Assembly (NCBI RefSeq): GCF_019052655.1
Contig: NZ_JAHQVB010000008.1
Coordinates: 1 to 49,242, forward strand
Source of the DNA: Holdemanella porci
GTDB taxonomy: Bacteria > Bacillota_I > Bacilli_A > Erysipelotrichales > Erysipelotrichaceae
Reading direction: 5' to 3'
Length of the DNA: 49,242 bases
In this document: positions 32,954 through 42,263 of the stretch, in pieces
Position numbering within the stretch: the stretch's first letter is position 1
Layout: each line of letters starts with the position of its first letter
Translations under genes and position numbers: made by a program
The notes under the pieces: generated by a model
Told to the model about the DNA's origin: nothing
The model's input: the letters and a program-made list of their open reading frames with translations, nothing else
Database searches by the model: none

Positions 32954-33505
32954 TTAGTGCTTTGCATCATAATAAATCGATGCTTTTACTTTTTCTGTGT
33001 GTTCTTTACCACAAAGCTTTTCTAGAATCGCAAACGCAAACTCAATACTTGCTGCTACACTTACACCCGTAATGATGTTTCCGTCTGTAACGGCATATTC
33101 ATATTGATATTCACCACCAAAATCTTCATCCATATCTTTAAAACAAGTATATTTCTTACCTTTTAAGATACCCTCATGACCTAAGATTGTTGGAGAAGCA
33201 CAAATAGCTACCAATACTTTATTTTCGGCAAACTCATGAGCTAATTTTAATACTTCTTCATTCTTTTCTAGCTTTTGATAATGTGGACCACCAGGTAAAA
33301 CTAAACAATCCACATCACTAAAGTCATATTTGTTCATTGGAAACACACTCGAATAGGTTACGCCAAAACGACCTGTAACCTGTTCCTCATTGTTGACACC
33401 AATCATATCCACATCAAGTCCACCACGTCTAAGTAAGGCAATTGGACCCATAGCTTCTAATTCTTCAAATCCATTTTCTAACAAAACTGCAACTTTCACG
33501 TTCAT
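32954..33505 (-). CDS. DJ-1/PfpI-family protein
   Basis: A 183-aa protein, ATG 33503-33505 (a GTG one codon upstream is possible). Family features: VAVLLENGFEELEAMGPI with the conserved Glu, VLPGGPHY, the nucleophile elbow VAICASPTILG with Cys around 104, and VAASIEFAFAILE. This resembles the YajL/DJ-1 group of stress chaperone/deglycase-type proteins. Single gene; role in carbonyl or oxidative stress is inferred from the family. Confidence 0.85.
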   Translation of the reverse strand: MNVKVAVLLENGFEELEAMGPIALLRRGGLDVDMIGVNNEEQVTGRFGVTYSSVFPMNKYDFSDVDCLVLPGGPHYQKLEKNEEVLKLAHEFAENKVLVAICASPTILGHEGILKGKKYTCFKDMDEDFGGEYQYEYAVTDGNIITGVSVAASIEFAFAILEKLCGKEHTEKVKASIYYDAKH

Positions 33506-33561
33506 CACCTCTTAAAATAATTATACAACAGAGTATAATAATTGTGAAAGGTTGTGATTAT

Positions 33562-34083
33562 ATGAAAGAAACAAAAACAGAAGCTATCTCATCGGCAATT
33601 CTATGCATTTTATCTGGCTTAGTCTTATGCATATTTAACGTCTCCATATTAACAACAATTACGCGAGTTATTGGATGTATCTTTTTAGTCATTGCGATTC
33701 TATTTCTATATACATATTTCAAGAAAAGAAATAGTACAACACTAACAACTCTTGTATTAGGCATATTCTTATTGTCTGTAGGCCTATATATGAGTTTTGA
33801 ACCAAAAAAATTCATTAGTATTTTACCTATGCTTGTAGGAATTCTATTGATTATTAATTCCCTATCTCATTTTCAAAAAGTATTACTCTTAAAAGATAAT
33901 GGTTTTGAACAATGGAAAGTCAATCTTGCCGGAGCTATCTTTATCTTAGTTGTCGGAATTGTATTACTTATGAAACCCATTCAATCCTTAGACTTTATTT
34001 TCTCTTTAACTGGATTCTTCCTTGTACTAAATGGAATTCTTATCTTTTTAGATCAATATTTCATCCAAAAAACGAATTTATAA
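33562..34083 (+). CDS. HdeD/DUF308-like membrane protein
   Basis: A 173-aa integral membrane protein, ATG 33562 after AAAGG, with six hydrophobic helices in three hairpins and basic loops, the layout of DUF308/HdeD proteins. Function unknown. Its last 23 bp overlap the opposing HAD gene. Confidence 0.7.
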   Translation: MKETKTEAISSAILCILSGLVLCIFNVSILTTITRVIGCIFLVIAILFLYTYFKKRNSTTLTTLVLGIFLLSVGLYMSFEPKKFISILPMLVGILLIINSLSHFQKVLLLKDNGFEQWKVNLAGAIFILVVGIVLLMKPIQSLDFIFSLTGFFLVLNGILIFLDQYFIQKTNL

Positions 34084-34885
34084 ATCGAAGCACACCCTGC
34101 TCATTATTTGTATAGTCGCTAATATATTTAGCGGCTTTTTTTGCCTGTGCACTCCCATTTCTCATCGCAACTCCATATCCACAAGAGGCTAGTAAATTCA
34201 CATCATTTCCGTTGTCTCCAAAAGCCATTACACAATCTATAGAGGTGTTTTTCTTCCCACAAATGAATTGAATAGCTTCAAGCTTCCCAACATCCTTCTT
34301 GCATAATTCAGTTCCGAGTCTTCCAACATCATAAAACCGATATTCTGAATGCTGTTTTAAGATTGATTTTTTTAATTTCAAGATTGGAAGTCCCGCAAAA
34401 CACACCTTATCATATAAAGGTACCTCTAAAGATATACTCTTCTCAAATTCAGTCTCTCTTAATGCTTTTATATAATGCTCATCAAAGGGAATTGCTGAAG
34501 CAAGCTTTTTTAATCCATTCATAAATGATATATCAAACATCGAATAACGACCATTTTGCCAAACATAACTAATCATATGATGTTTCTTTGCTTCTTCTAC
34601 CAATTCTTTTACTTCGTCTTTTGAGAGTCGCGTAAAGCACTTTATTTTCCCATCTAAAAAATCATGTATTTCTAAACCGTTCGAACTTGCTACAAAACCA
34701 TTGTATTCTCTTAGTTTTAGTTTTTCGATAACTTCATCCAACTCTTCATAAAACCTTCCAGTCACAATCCCAACTACAATACCTTTTTGTTCAAGTTCAA
34801 TTATTTTATAAACTGTATCTTTATCAATATGTTTATGTGAATCATATAGTGTTCCGTCTAAATCAAAAACGACAATTTTAACCAT
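34061..34885 (-). CDS. Cof-type HAD phosphatase
   Basis: A 274-aa HAD IIB hydrolase: motif I VFDLDGTLYDSH (6-17), motif II VTGRFYEELDE, Lys in CKKDVGKLEAI, motif III FGDNGNDVNLLASCGYGVAM. Such enzymes dephosphorylate sugar phosphates, FMN or pyridoxal phosphate. It converges with the membrane-protein gene and diverges from the Rrf2 regulator. Confidence 0.85.
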   Translation of the reverse strand: MVKIVVFDLDGTLYDSHKHIDKDTVYKIIELEQKGIVVGIVTGRFYEELDEVIEKLKLREYNGFVASSNGLEIHDFLDGKIKCFTRLSKDEVKELVEEAKKHHMISYVWQNGRYSMFDISFMNGLKKLASAIPFDEHYIKALRETEFEKSISLEVPLYDKVCFAGLPILKLKKSILKQHSEYRFYDVGRLGTELCKKDVGKLEAIQFICGKKNTSIDCVMAFGDNGNDVNLLASCGYGVAMRNGSAQAKKAAKYISDYTNNEQGVLRFINSFFG

Positions 34886-34953
34886 TTTTTACCTCTTTGC
34901 TAGAAAACCTACTAAATATATATTATTATAATAAAAAGAAAAGGGGAATAAAA

Positions 34954-35382
34954 ATGAAAATATCTACAAAAGGTCGCTATGCCCTTCGCCTACTTATAGA
35001 TTTAGCTCAACATAATGATTCAGGCTTTATAACACTAAAGGATATTGCCGACAGACAAAACATCTCTAAAAAATATTTAGAACAAATCGTTCCAATTCTT
35101 ACAAAAAGTGGAATAGTTCAATCCAACCGTGGTTTTCAAGGGGGATATAAGCTCGCAAAAAATCCAGACCAAATCCTTGTATATGACGTATTAGTCGCAA
35201 CGGAAGGCAATTTGTCTTGTGTTGCCTGCTTAGACACTGAAGTAAATGTATGTCCAAGAAAAGAAGATTGTACTACACTTTATATTTATGAAGGATTAAA
35301 TCAAGTGATTGAAACCTATTTAAAAGGAATATCACTACAAGACATTTTAAATCGTGAACAAAGCTTTGATTATGTAATCTAA
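34954..35382 (+). CDS. cymR: Rrf2-family regulator (CymR-like)
   Basis: A 142-aa winged-helix regulator, ATG 34954 after AAGGGG. It starts MKISTKGRYALRLLIDLAQH with HTH ITLKDIADRQNISKKYLEQI and wing RGFQGGYKLA. Four Cys lie in CVACLDTEVNVCPRKEDC (about 89-106), more than in Bacillus CymR and with IscR-like spacing only in part, so an Fe-S or thiol sensor is possible. It sits 67 bp upstream of metY in the same direction. CymR represses cysteine synthesis genes with CysK as partner; the sulfur gene block here fits that role. Confidence 0.8.
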   Translation: MKISTKGRYALRLLIDLAQHNDSGFITLKDIADRQNISKKYLEQIVPILTKSGIVQSNRGFQGGYKLAKNPDQILVYDVLVATEGNLSCVACLDTEVNVCPRKEDCTTLYIYEGLNQVIETYLKGISLQDILNREQSFDYVI

Positions 35383-35414
35383 GCTTTTCTTTTACTTTTT
35401 ATAAAGAAAAGCTT
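35381..35414 (+). terminator. long hairpin between cymR and metY
   Basis: AAGCTTTTCTTT pairs perfectly with AAAGAAAAGCTT around a 10-nt loop, starting right at the cymR stop. It has no strong T tract on this strand, so it may be a terminator, a processing site or a binding site. Confidence 0.6.
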
Positions 35415-35449
35415 AAAATAATGATTATAAAAGCGGAGGGTAAAAAATT

Positions 35450-36727
35450 ATGAAAACAGAAACTAAATGTTTACATGCCGGTTATGAACCCAAAAACGGC
35501 GAGCCTAGAGAAGTACCAATTTATCAAAGTACTACTTTTAAATATGATTCAAGTCTTCAAATGGGAAGATTATTCGATTTAGAAGACAGTGGATATTTCT
35601 ATTCACGCCTTCAAAACCCAACAAACGATATTGTCGCAAGTAAGATTGCTGCTTTAGAAGGTGGTATTGCTGCTATGCTAACATCAAGTGGACAAGCTGC
35701 CAACTTCTTTGCGGTATTCAACATTTGTGAAGCTGGAGATCATTTAATTGCTTCTAGTGCCATCTATGGTGGAACTTACAACCTATTTGGTGTAACAATG
35801 AAGAAAATGGGTATCGACTGTACATTTGTTGACCCAGAAATCAGTGAAGAAGATCTTCAAAAAGAATTCAAACCAAACACAAAATGTGTCTTTGGAGAAA
35901 CCATCACAAATCCAACTGTACGTATTTTCGATATTGAAAAATTTGCGAAAGTTGCTCATGCGAATGGAGTTCCATTAATCATTGACAACACATTCGCTAC
36001 ACCAATTATGTGTCAACCAATCCAATGGGGAGCTGATATTGTTACTCACTCTACCACAAAATATATGGATGGACATGCATCTTGTGTAGGTGGAGCTATT
36101 GTAGATAGTGGTAACTTCAACTGGCTAGAACACGCCGATAAATATCCAGGACTAACTACACCCGATGAATCCTACCATGGTATTGTATATGCTGAAAAAT
36201 TTGGTAAATTAGCTTATATCACAAAAGCTACAAGTCAATTGATGCGTGATTTAGGATCAATCCAAGCACCTCAAAACGCATATTACTTAAATCTAGGATT
36301 AGAATCATTAGCCGTTCGTATGAAGGCACATTGTGCAAATGCACTAGCTGTAGCTAAATACTTAGAAGCCAATGAAGATGTTGCATGGGTAAAATATGCA
36401 GATCTTGAAAGTGACCCTCATCATGAATTAGCTAAAAAATATTGTCCAAACGGAACTTGTGGTGTATTGTCATTTGGATTAAAAGCAGATCGTAATCAAA
36501 CTGAAAAATTCATGGACAGCTTAAAACTTGCTTCTATTGTAACCCATGTTGCAGACGCCAAAACTTGTCTATTACACCCAGCAAGTCATACACACCGTCA
36601 AATGAGTGAAGAACAATTAAAAGAAGCCGGTGTTGCTCCAGATTTAATTCGTTTCTCTGTAGGTCTTGAAGCTGCACAAGATATTATCAACGATTTACAA
36701 CAAGCACTAGACGCAATGAAAGCATAG
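35450..36727 (+). CDS. metY: O-acetylhomoserine sulfhydrylase (MetY-type)
   Basis: A 425-aa PLP enzyme of the Cys/Met metabolism family. Lys204 in VTHSTTKYMDGHAS binds PLP; YSRLQNPTND (51-60), SSGQAANFF, IDNTFATP and HPASHTHRQMSEEQ are typical of the O-acetylhomoserine type rather than cystathionine gamma-synthase. It makes homocysteine directly from O-acetylhomoserine and sulfide. GGAGG 8-9 nt before the ATG. It is placed between cymR and metA, which makes its substrate. Confidence 0.92.
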   Translation: MKTETKCLHAGYEPKNGEPREVPIYQSTTFKYDSSLQMGRLFDLEDSGYFYSRLQNPTNDIVASKIAALEGGIAAMLTSSGQAANFFAVFNICEAGDHLIASSAIYGGTYNLFGVTMKKMGIDCTFVDPEISEEDLQKEFKPNTKCVFGETITNPTVRIFDIEKFAKVAHANGVPLIIDNTFATPIMCQPIQWGADIVTHSTTKYMDGHASCVGGAIVDSGNFNWLEHADKYPGLTTPDESYHGIVYAEKFGKLAYITKATSQLMRDLGSIQAPQNAYYLNLGLESLAVRMKAHCANALAVAKYLEANEDVAWVKYADLESDPHHELAKKYCPNGTCGVLSFGLKADRNQTEKFMDSLKLASIVTHVADAKTCLLHPASHTHRQMSEEQLKEAGVAPDLIRFSVGLEAAQDIINDLQQALDAMKA

Positions 36728-36733
36728 TCTTTT

Positions 36734-36765
36734 ACAGAATGGAAAATTTCCATTCTGTTTTTTTT
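36734..36765 (+). terminator. terminator after metY
   Basis: ACAGAATGGAAA-A-TTTCCATTCTGT followed by eight T. A TATAAT box for metA follows at 36770-36775. Confidence 0.9.
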
Positions 36766-36807
36766 CGCGTATAATAAAGTGTATACAAATAAAGGAGTTG
36801 TTCATAT

Positions 36808-37788
36808 ATGCCAATCAACATACCCGATGCATTGCCCGCAAAAGACATATTAGAAAGTGAAAAAATCTTTGCGATTGAAGATAAAAGTGCACATAGACAA
36901 AGAATTCGACCATTAAAGATCGTGATTTTAAATCTAATGCCAAAAAAAATAGAAACGGAAACACAAATTTTACGATTAATTTCAAAAAGTGCACTTCAAG
37001 TTGATATTGATTTTATGATGGTCAAAAACCATGTTTCTAAAAATACAAGCCAAGATCATTTAGTCAAATTCTACACATACTTTGAAAAATTAAAAAATAA
37101 TTATTACGATGGAATGATCATTACAGGAGCTCCAGTAGAACATCTTGAATACGAAGATGTTGATTACTGGAATGAACTTGAAGAAATCATGGAATGGTCT
37201 AAGACTCACGTCTATTCTACACTACATATTTGTTGGGGAGCCCAAGCCGGACTGTATTATCATTATGGAGTTCAAAAGCATATCTTGCCAGAAAAAGTAT
37301 TCGGCATCTTCCCAGAACAATTAGTCGATGAATATGACTTTTTAACCAATGGCTTTGATGAAATCCACTATACGCCACATTCAAGACATACGGCTATTGA
37401 TGAAGAAGCAGTTAAAAAAGTAAAATGCTTATCCATACTATCTAAAAATGATGAAATTGGTTCAAACATCATTGTCACAAAAGACTATCGTCAAATATTT
37501 ATTTTAGGTCATTTAGAATATGGAAAAGAAACATTAAAAGATGAATATTTTAGAGATTTAAAAGCCAATAAACCCATCCATATTCCATTCAATTATTTTC
37601 CCGATGATGATCCAGAAAAAGAACCTATCTTAAAATGGAGAAGCCATGCCAATCTTCTATATCGAAACTGGCTAAACTATGTATATCAATTAACACCATT
37701 TGAAATTGAAGAAATTGGAAAAATAAAAGAACCCATTGGTACGGGTTCTAGAGAAGATCATGGCTATGCCAAGACATTTACGAAGTAA
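36808..37788 (+). CDS. metA: homoserine O-acetyltransferase (MetA type, Glu111)
   Basis: A 326-aa MetA-family acyltransferase. Cys142 (HICWGAQAG) is the nucleophile. His and Glu of the triad are in the conserved segments PHSRHT and HLEYGKETL. Residue 111 is Glu in ITGAPVEHLEYEDV; in the family Glu here selects acetyl-CoA while Gly selects succinyl-CoA, so I predict O-acetylhomoserine as product. This matches MetY next to it. GGAG before the ATG; its own promoter lies behind the metY terminator. Confidence 0.9.
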   Translation: MPINIPDALPAKDILESEKIFAIEDKSAHRQRIRPLKIVILNLMPKKIETETQILRLISKSALQVDIDFMMVKNHVSKNTSQDHLVKFYTYFEKLKNNYYDGMIITGAPVEHLEYEDVDYWNELEEIMEWSKTHVYSTLHICWGAQAGLYYHYGVQKHILPEKVFGIFPEQLVDEYDFLTNGFDEIHYTPHSRHTAIDEEAVKKVKCLSILSKNDEIGSNIIVTKDYRQIFILGHLEYGKETLKDEYFRDLKANKPIHIPFNYFPDDDPEKEPILKWRSHANLLYRNWLNYVYQLTPFEIEEIGKIKEPIGTGSREDHGYAKTFTK

Positions 37789-37809
37789 TTTTTTACTTCG
37801 TATTTTTTT
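37780..37809. terminator. bidirectional terminator between metA and cysK
   Basis: TACGAAGTAA-TTT-TTACTTCGTA followed by seven T, overlapping the metA stop codon; also serves cysK on the other strand. Confidence 0.85.
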
Positions 37810-37810
37810 A

Positions 37811-38740
37811 TTATTCCGCAAACATTGGAGTAGATAAATAACGCTCACCTGTATCTGGTAATAATACGACGATTGTTTTCCCTTTGTTTTCAGGGCGTTT
37901 TGCGATTTGAATAGCGGCATATGTAGCAGCACCACTTGAAATACCCACTAGCATACCTTCATTATGTGCAATTAAACGACCTGTTTCATAAGCCTGTTCA
38001 TTTGTGACTGTAAAGACTTCATCATATACACTTGTATCCAAAGTATTCGGAACAAAACCAGCACCAATACCTTGAATACCATGAGGACCTGCATGACCTT
38101 GGGATAATACTGGACTTGTTTTAGGTTCAACCGCAACCACTTTCACATTTGGATTTTGATTCTTCAAATATTTACCTGTACCACTTACAGTACCACCCGT
38201 TCCAACACCGGCAACAAAAATATCAACTTTCCCCTCTGTATCCTTCCAAATTTCTGGACCAGTCGATTCATAATGTGCCTGTGGGTTTGATGGATTCTCA
38301 AATTGACTTGGAATAAAACTGTTTGGTGTAGCAGCTGCCAATTCCTGTGCTTTTGCGATAGCCCCCTTCATACCTGCTTTGCCATCTGTTAAAACAACTT
38401 TTGCACCATACGCCTTCAATAAGTTACGACGCTCTACACTCATTGTTTCAGGCATTGTCATAATAGCCTTATATCCCTTAGCTGCTGCAACAGATGCAAT
38501 ACCAATACCAGTATTTCCACTTGTTGGCTCAATCAATGTAGCACCTGGCTTGATCAACCCTTTTTTCTCAGCATCCTCAATCATTTTCTTTGCGATACGA
38601 TCCTTTACACTACCTGCTGGATTAAAGAATTCTACTTTCGCAACAACACTAGCCTCTAAACCTTCTTTTTCTTCAATATGTGTTAATTCTACTAATGGTG
38701 TATTTCCAATTAAATCTGAAATTGCTTTATATACTGTCAT
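37811..38740 (-). CDS. cysK: cysteine synthase A
   Basis: A 309-aa O-acetylserine sulfhydrylase. PLP Lys46 in [19 protein letters not shown] (73-82), [10 protein letters not shown] and [11 protein letters not shown] are all present. It makes cysteine from O-acetylserine and sulfide, and in the family also binds CymR. It is transcribed from a consensus promoter at 38846-38874 through a leader that encodes a Cys/Ser-rich peptide. AGGAGG precedes the ATG. Confidence 0.95.
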   Translation of the reverse strand: MTVYKAISDLIGNTPLVELTHIEEKEGLEASVVAKVEFFNPAGSVKDRIAKKMIEDAEKKGLIKPGATLIEPTSGNTGIGIASVAAAKGYKAIMTMPETMSVERRNLLKAYGAKVVLTDGKAGMKGAIAKAQELAAATPNSFIPSQFENPSNPQAHYESTGPEIWKDTEGKVDIFVAGVGTGGTVSGTGKYLKNQNPNVKVVAVEPKTSPVLSQGHAGPHGIQGIGAGFVPNTLDTSVYDEVFTVTNEQAYETGRLIAHNEGMLVGISSGAATYAAIQIAKRPENKGKTIVVLLPDTGERYLSTPMFAE

Positions 38741-38771
38741 TTTCTTTTCCTCCTATTAAATAAATTCAATA

Positions 38772-38804
38772 TTATTCATTTAAAGAGCTACAACATCGTT
38801 TCAT
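38772..38804 (-). CDS. cysteine-serine leader peptide MKRCCSSLNE
   Basis: Ten codons and a stop: ATG AAA CGA TGT TGT AGC TCT TTA AAT GAA TAA, with GGAGG 8 nt before the ATG. It ends 31 bp before cysK. Two consecutive Cys and two consecutive Ser codons ahead of cysteine synthase suggest that charged tRNA-Cys (and perhaps tRNA-Ser) is measured by ribosome stalling. An AT-rich stem (TTAAATGAAT with AATTTATTTAA) spans the end of the leader and the cysK ribosome-site region. Confidence 0.65.
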   Translation of the reverse strand: MKRCCSSLNE

Positions 38805-38845
38805 AATTAGTACCTCCGCTTACTATTCCTAGTAACTTTATAGGC

Positions 38846-38874
38846 ATTATAGGAGTTTGTTTTTCCAAAGTCAA
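38846..38874 (-). promoter_or_regulatory. cysK promoter
   Basis: On the minus strand TTGACT, exactly 17 bp, TATAAT, about 40 bp upstream of the leader peptide ATG. Confidence 0.85.
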
Positions 38875-38903
38875 TAAAAAAGTGATAGAAATTTATCTAT
38901 CAC
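38874..38903 (-). terminator. terminator of the ascorbate operon
   Basis: On the minus strand GTGATAG/CTATCAC with a T run after it, overlapping the stop of the HAD gene at 38900 and abutting the cysK -35 box. Confidence 0.8.
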
Positions 38904-39679
38904 AAATTCTTTTGAATGAAATAAGAAACTCCATCATCTTCATTTGATTTTGTTAAATACTTTGCGACTTCTTTTAAACTCTCCTGTGCATTTTCTACAG
39001 CAACACCATCTGCAACTTCAAACATAGAAATATCATTATAGTTATCACCAAAAGCCAGTACGCTGTTTGCGTCTATATCAAGGTATTCCAATAGCTTTTT
39101 TAAGGTTTTCCCTTTTGTAGTATCTGAATTTGTTAAAGTGTAAATAATGCCTTCCGATTGCATACATAATGTTTTGTCACAAACAGAATTTAATTGATTT
39201 TTTATCTTTTCCATATTTGGATGAATCATCACAACCTTAAATATTGATTCCCTAACAATATCTGCAATATTGGCATCTTCAACAATTTTGCATTTACCAA
39301 TCAATCGTTTCTTAAATTCATCTAACCCATCTTGAGATCCAACTGAATAGATTGTCTGATTCGTATAAGCCAGGAACGCAACTTTGTTTGCGACTAATAT
39401 ATTTAAACAAGTCTTTAATTCACTAGAATCAATTGGACATTCATAAATACATGTATCACCCAAAAACATGTTTGCTCCATTATTCGTAATATAAGGTAAA
39501 GTAATATTTAATTCTTTTATATAATCCTGAATAATATGCACATTTCGACCCGATACAAAAGTAAGTGGAACATTCTTTTCAATCAGAACACTTTTAATAT
39601 TTTGATCTAAACTTTTATCATCATGCAAAAGCGTACCATCTAAATCAGCAACAATCAATTTAATATTTTTTAAAGACAT
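38900..39679 (-). CDS. Cof-type HAD phosphatase, last gene of the ascorbate operon
   Basis: A 259-aa HAD IIB enzyme: motif I VADLDGTLLHDD (10-21), motif II FVSGRNVHII, Lys in DTTKGKTLKKL, motif III FGDNYNDISMFEVADGVAV. Its start overlaps the transketolase stop by 10 bp, so it is part of the operon and may remove a phosphorylated side product of the pathway; the substrate is unknown. Confidence 0.85.
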   Translation of the reverse strand: MSLKNIKLIVADLDGTLLHDDKSLDQNIKSVLIEKNVPLTFVSGRNVHIIQDYIKELNITLPYITNNGANMFLGDTCIYECPIDSSELKTCLNILVANKVAFLAYTNQTIYSVGSQDGLDEFKKRLIGKCKIVEDANIADIVRESIFKVVMIHPNMEKIKNQLNSVCDKTLCMQSEGIIYTLTNSDTTKGKTLKKLLEYLDIDANSVLAFGDNYNDISMFEVADGVAVENAQESLKEVAKYLTKSNEDDGVSYFIQKNL

Positions 39680-40596
39680 TCCTTTACCTTTTCAACAATA
39701 TGATCTACATTCAAACCATATTTCGCTAATAATTCCTTCGGTGTTCCACTCTCTCCAAAAGTATCCTGCATACCAATCATTTCCACACGCACTGGACTCT
39801 TCTTAGAAGTTACTTCACTAACAGCACTTCCAAGTCCTCCATACACATTGTGTTCTTCACAAGTGATGATGATTTCATGGGATTTTGCGATTTCTTCAAT
39901 CAACTCTTCATCGATTGGCTTGATACAAGGCATATCTACAACTGTAACAGAAATATCTTCTTTAGCTAAAATTTTAGTGGCTTTCAATGCCTCTTGCACC
40001 ATCATTCCTGTCGCAACCAATGCGATTTTCTGACCTTCTCTTAAAACTTTTCCTTTACCCAATTCAAACTTACAGTTTTCATCATATACATCTTCTACTG
40101 CACCACGCCCAAGTCTTACATAACATGGTCCATCTATATCGGCCACTGCCTTTACAATAGCCTTTGCCTGATATTGATCACATGGTACAAATACTTTCAT
40201 ATTTGGAATACTTCTCATAAGTGCTATATCTTCAATACATTGATGACTTGCACCATCTTCTCCAACTGTAATTCCAGCATGCGTTGCACATACTTTTACA
40301 TTCAAGTTTGGATAACAAATACTATTGCGAATCTGTTCAAAAGCTCTTCCTGCCACAAACATCGCAAAACTAGATGCATAAACTACTTTATTACTTGCTG
40401 CCATACCAGCAGCGACTGCCATCATATTTCCTTCGGCAATTCCCATGTTGAAATGATGTTCCGGTCTTGCCTTTTTGGCATCGATTGTCTTTGTAGATTT
40501 TGTAAGATCCGCATCTAATACTAATACATCATCTCTTTCTACAACTAATTCTGCCAAAGCCTTCCCATAGGCATTACGTGTTGCTTCTTTTGCCAT
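39670..40596 (-). CDS. transketolase, C-terminal subunit
   Basis: A 308-aa chain with the pyrimidine-binding and C-terminal domains of transketolase (FNMGIAEGNMMAVAAGMAAS, GASHQCIEDIALMRSIPNM, YVRLGRG). It pairs with the N-terminal subunit encoded immediately upstream (stop/start overlap). Split transketolases are common in Firmicutes sugar operons. It links D-xylulose 5-phosphate from the ascorbate route to glycolytic intermediates. Confidence 0.92.
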   Translation of the reverse strand: MAKEATRNAYGKALAELVVERDDVLVLDADLTKSTKTIDAKKARPEHHFNMGIAEGNMMAVAAGMAASNKVVYASSFAMFVAGRAFEQIRNSICYPNLNVKVCATHAGITVGEDGASHQCIEDIALMRSIPNMKVFVPCDQYQAKAIVKAVADIDGPCYVRLGRGAVEDVYDENCKFELGKGKVLREGQKIALVATGMMVQEALKATKILAKEDISVTVVDMPCIKPIDEELIEEIAKSHEIIITCEEHNVYGGLGSAVSEVTSKKSPVRVEMIGMQDTFGESGTPKELLAKYGLNVDHIVEKVKECL

Positions 40597-41414
40597 TATT
40601 CAAGACCTCCTAACTCTTTCATTGCCGTTTCATATTGTTCATCATTTGGTGCAGCTCCATGCCATGCATAGTTATTTTCCATATAAGAAACACCTTTACC
40701 CTTGATTGTATGGGCAATAATCATAGTTGGTTTATCCTTAACTTGTTTAGCTTGTTCAAACGCATTTCTTAATTCATAAAAATCATGTCCATTTACGTCC
40801 AATACGTTCCATCCAAAAGATTCAAATTTACTTGCGAATGGCTCTGGTGAAATCACATCATCAATATTTCCATCAATCTGTAAATGATTGTAGTCTAAAA
40901 CGGCACATAAGTTATCCAATTTATAATGAGCTGCTGCCATGCAAGCTTCCCATACTTGTCCTTCTTCACATTCCCCATCACCTAATAAGCAATAAATTCG
41001 ATGTGTATTCTTATCGACATGCTTATTGACAATAGCCATGCCCACAGCACAAGAAACACCTTGTCCTAAAGATCCTGTAGACATGTCTACACCTGTAACT
41101 TCATTCATGTTGGGATGTCCTTGTAAATTTGAATTGATCTTTCTAAATGTAGTTAAATCATCATCTAACAACCCCTTTTCTTTTAATGTTCCATACAATA
41201 ATGGACTCGCATGCCCTTTACTTAACACAAAACGATCGCGATCAATTGAATCAACATTGTTTTTATTGATATCCATCTGTTCAAAATAGATTTCTGTTAA
41301 AATATCTGCACCACTCAAGGATCCTCCTGGATGTCCTGAGTTGGCACTATATACTTCGGTTAATATATTCTTACGAATATTGTTCGCATGAAGTTCTAAT
41401 TCTTTTATATTCAT
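40596..41414 (-). CDS. transketolase, N-terminal subunit
   Basis: A 272-aa chain carrying the thiamine diphosphate domain: HPGGSLSGADILTEIYF, LSKGHASPLLYGTL, the GDGECEEGQVWEA cofactor motif (about 147-159) and HTIKGKGVSYME. It ends at the start of the C-terminal subunit gene and starts one base after the stop of the epimerase gene. Confidence 0.92.
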   Translation of the reverse strand: MNIKELELHANNIRKNILTEVYSANSGHPGGSLSGADILTEIYFEQMDINKNNVDSIDRDRFVLSKGHASPLLYGTLKEKGLLDDDLTTFRKINSNLQGHPNMNEVTGVDMSTGSLGQGVSCAVGMAIVNKHVDKNTHRIYCLLGDGECEEGQVWEACMAAAHYKLDNLCAVLDYNHLQIDGNIDDVISPEPFASKFESFGWNVLDVNGHDFYELRNAFEQAKQVKDKPTMIIAHTIKGKGVSYMENNYAWHGAAPNDEQYETAMKELGGLE

Positions 41415-42263
41415 TTACTCAAATCCCTTATCTAACTTATCTCTTAAAAATACCCCAGCATCTTTTACAACATCTTGCCAGTCTTCATTGTTCACATACC
41501 AAAATTCTCCAACAAACATACGCACTCCAAGTCGTTTCAATGTTTTGATATTTTTCACAAACTCTGTATGCCCTGTCCCAAATGGAATTTCACGATATTT
41601 ACCTGGAACAGTTTCTTTTAAATGACTCGCAAAAATATGTCCTTTTCCACACATCAAATCTTCGTCTACATCTACACCATATAATAAAGATGCATTTTTT
41701 AAGTTTCCAATATCTGGATATACACCTAGATATGGACTGCTTACTAAATTTACATAGCGCATCGCTTTTTCTACTGTATCCATAAATGGTGTTTCCATTG
41801 TTTCAAAACCTAATACAATTCCTTTTTCAGCAGCCATTTCCACACATTTCTTTAGATTTGTTTCAAAATCATGATTTGTGTATAGATCCCCAGTTTCATA
41901 ATAGACGTCATATCCAGCTAACTGAATAATACGAACACCTAAATCAGCCGCAAAATCTATGGCTTTCTTCATGATTTCCAATGATTTCTTTTGAATCTCT
42001 TTATCATGTGATCCAAGTGGATATTTACGATGTCCACTTAAACACATTGAAGAAATAGGAACACCCGTTTTTTGAATGGCTTCCTTGATTTCATTCGTTG
42101 GCTGATCCAATCTTGCAAGCTTTGCATCACTTTCATCAATACTGATTTCCAAATAATCAAATCCACTCTTCTTGGCAATTGTCAATTTCTCTACCCAAGT
42201 AAGCGTACTTGGCATACTCTTTTCATATAGACCGAGTCTATATTCTCTATTTAGCTTGTCCAT
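41415..42263 (-). CDS. ulaE: L-ribulose/L-xylulose-5-phosphate 3-epimerase (UlaE-type)
   Basis: A 282-aa TIM-barrel epimerase, ATG 42261-42263 after [69 protein letters not shown] and [16 protein letters not shown] are typical of UlaE/SgbU; metal ligands Glu and His are in ETMETPF, YPDIGNL and FASHLKE. It converts L-xylulose 5-phosphate to L-ribulose 5-phosphate. The start lies inside the end of the 4-epimerase gene. Confidence 0.92.
   Translation of the reverse strand: MDKLNREYRLGLYEKSMPSTLTWVEKLTIAKKSGFDYLEISIDESDAKLARLDQPTNEIKEAIQKTGVPISSMCLSGHRKYPLGSHDKEIQKKSLEIMKKAIDFAADLGVRIIQLAGYDVYYETGDLYTNHDFETNLKKCVEMAAEKGIVLGFETMETPFMDTVEKAMRYVNLVSSPYLGVYPDIGNLKNASLLYGVDVDEDLMCGKGHIFASHLKETVPGKYREIPFGTGHTEFVKNIKTLKRLGVRMFVGEFWYVNNEDWQDVVKDAGVFLRDKLDKGFE

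Noticed and set aside
38741..38850. Possible T-box riboswitch upstream of cysK
   Set aside because: No T-box consensus (TGGNACCGCG) or antiterminator fold is present; the short Cys leader explains the region better.
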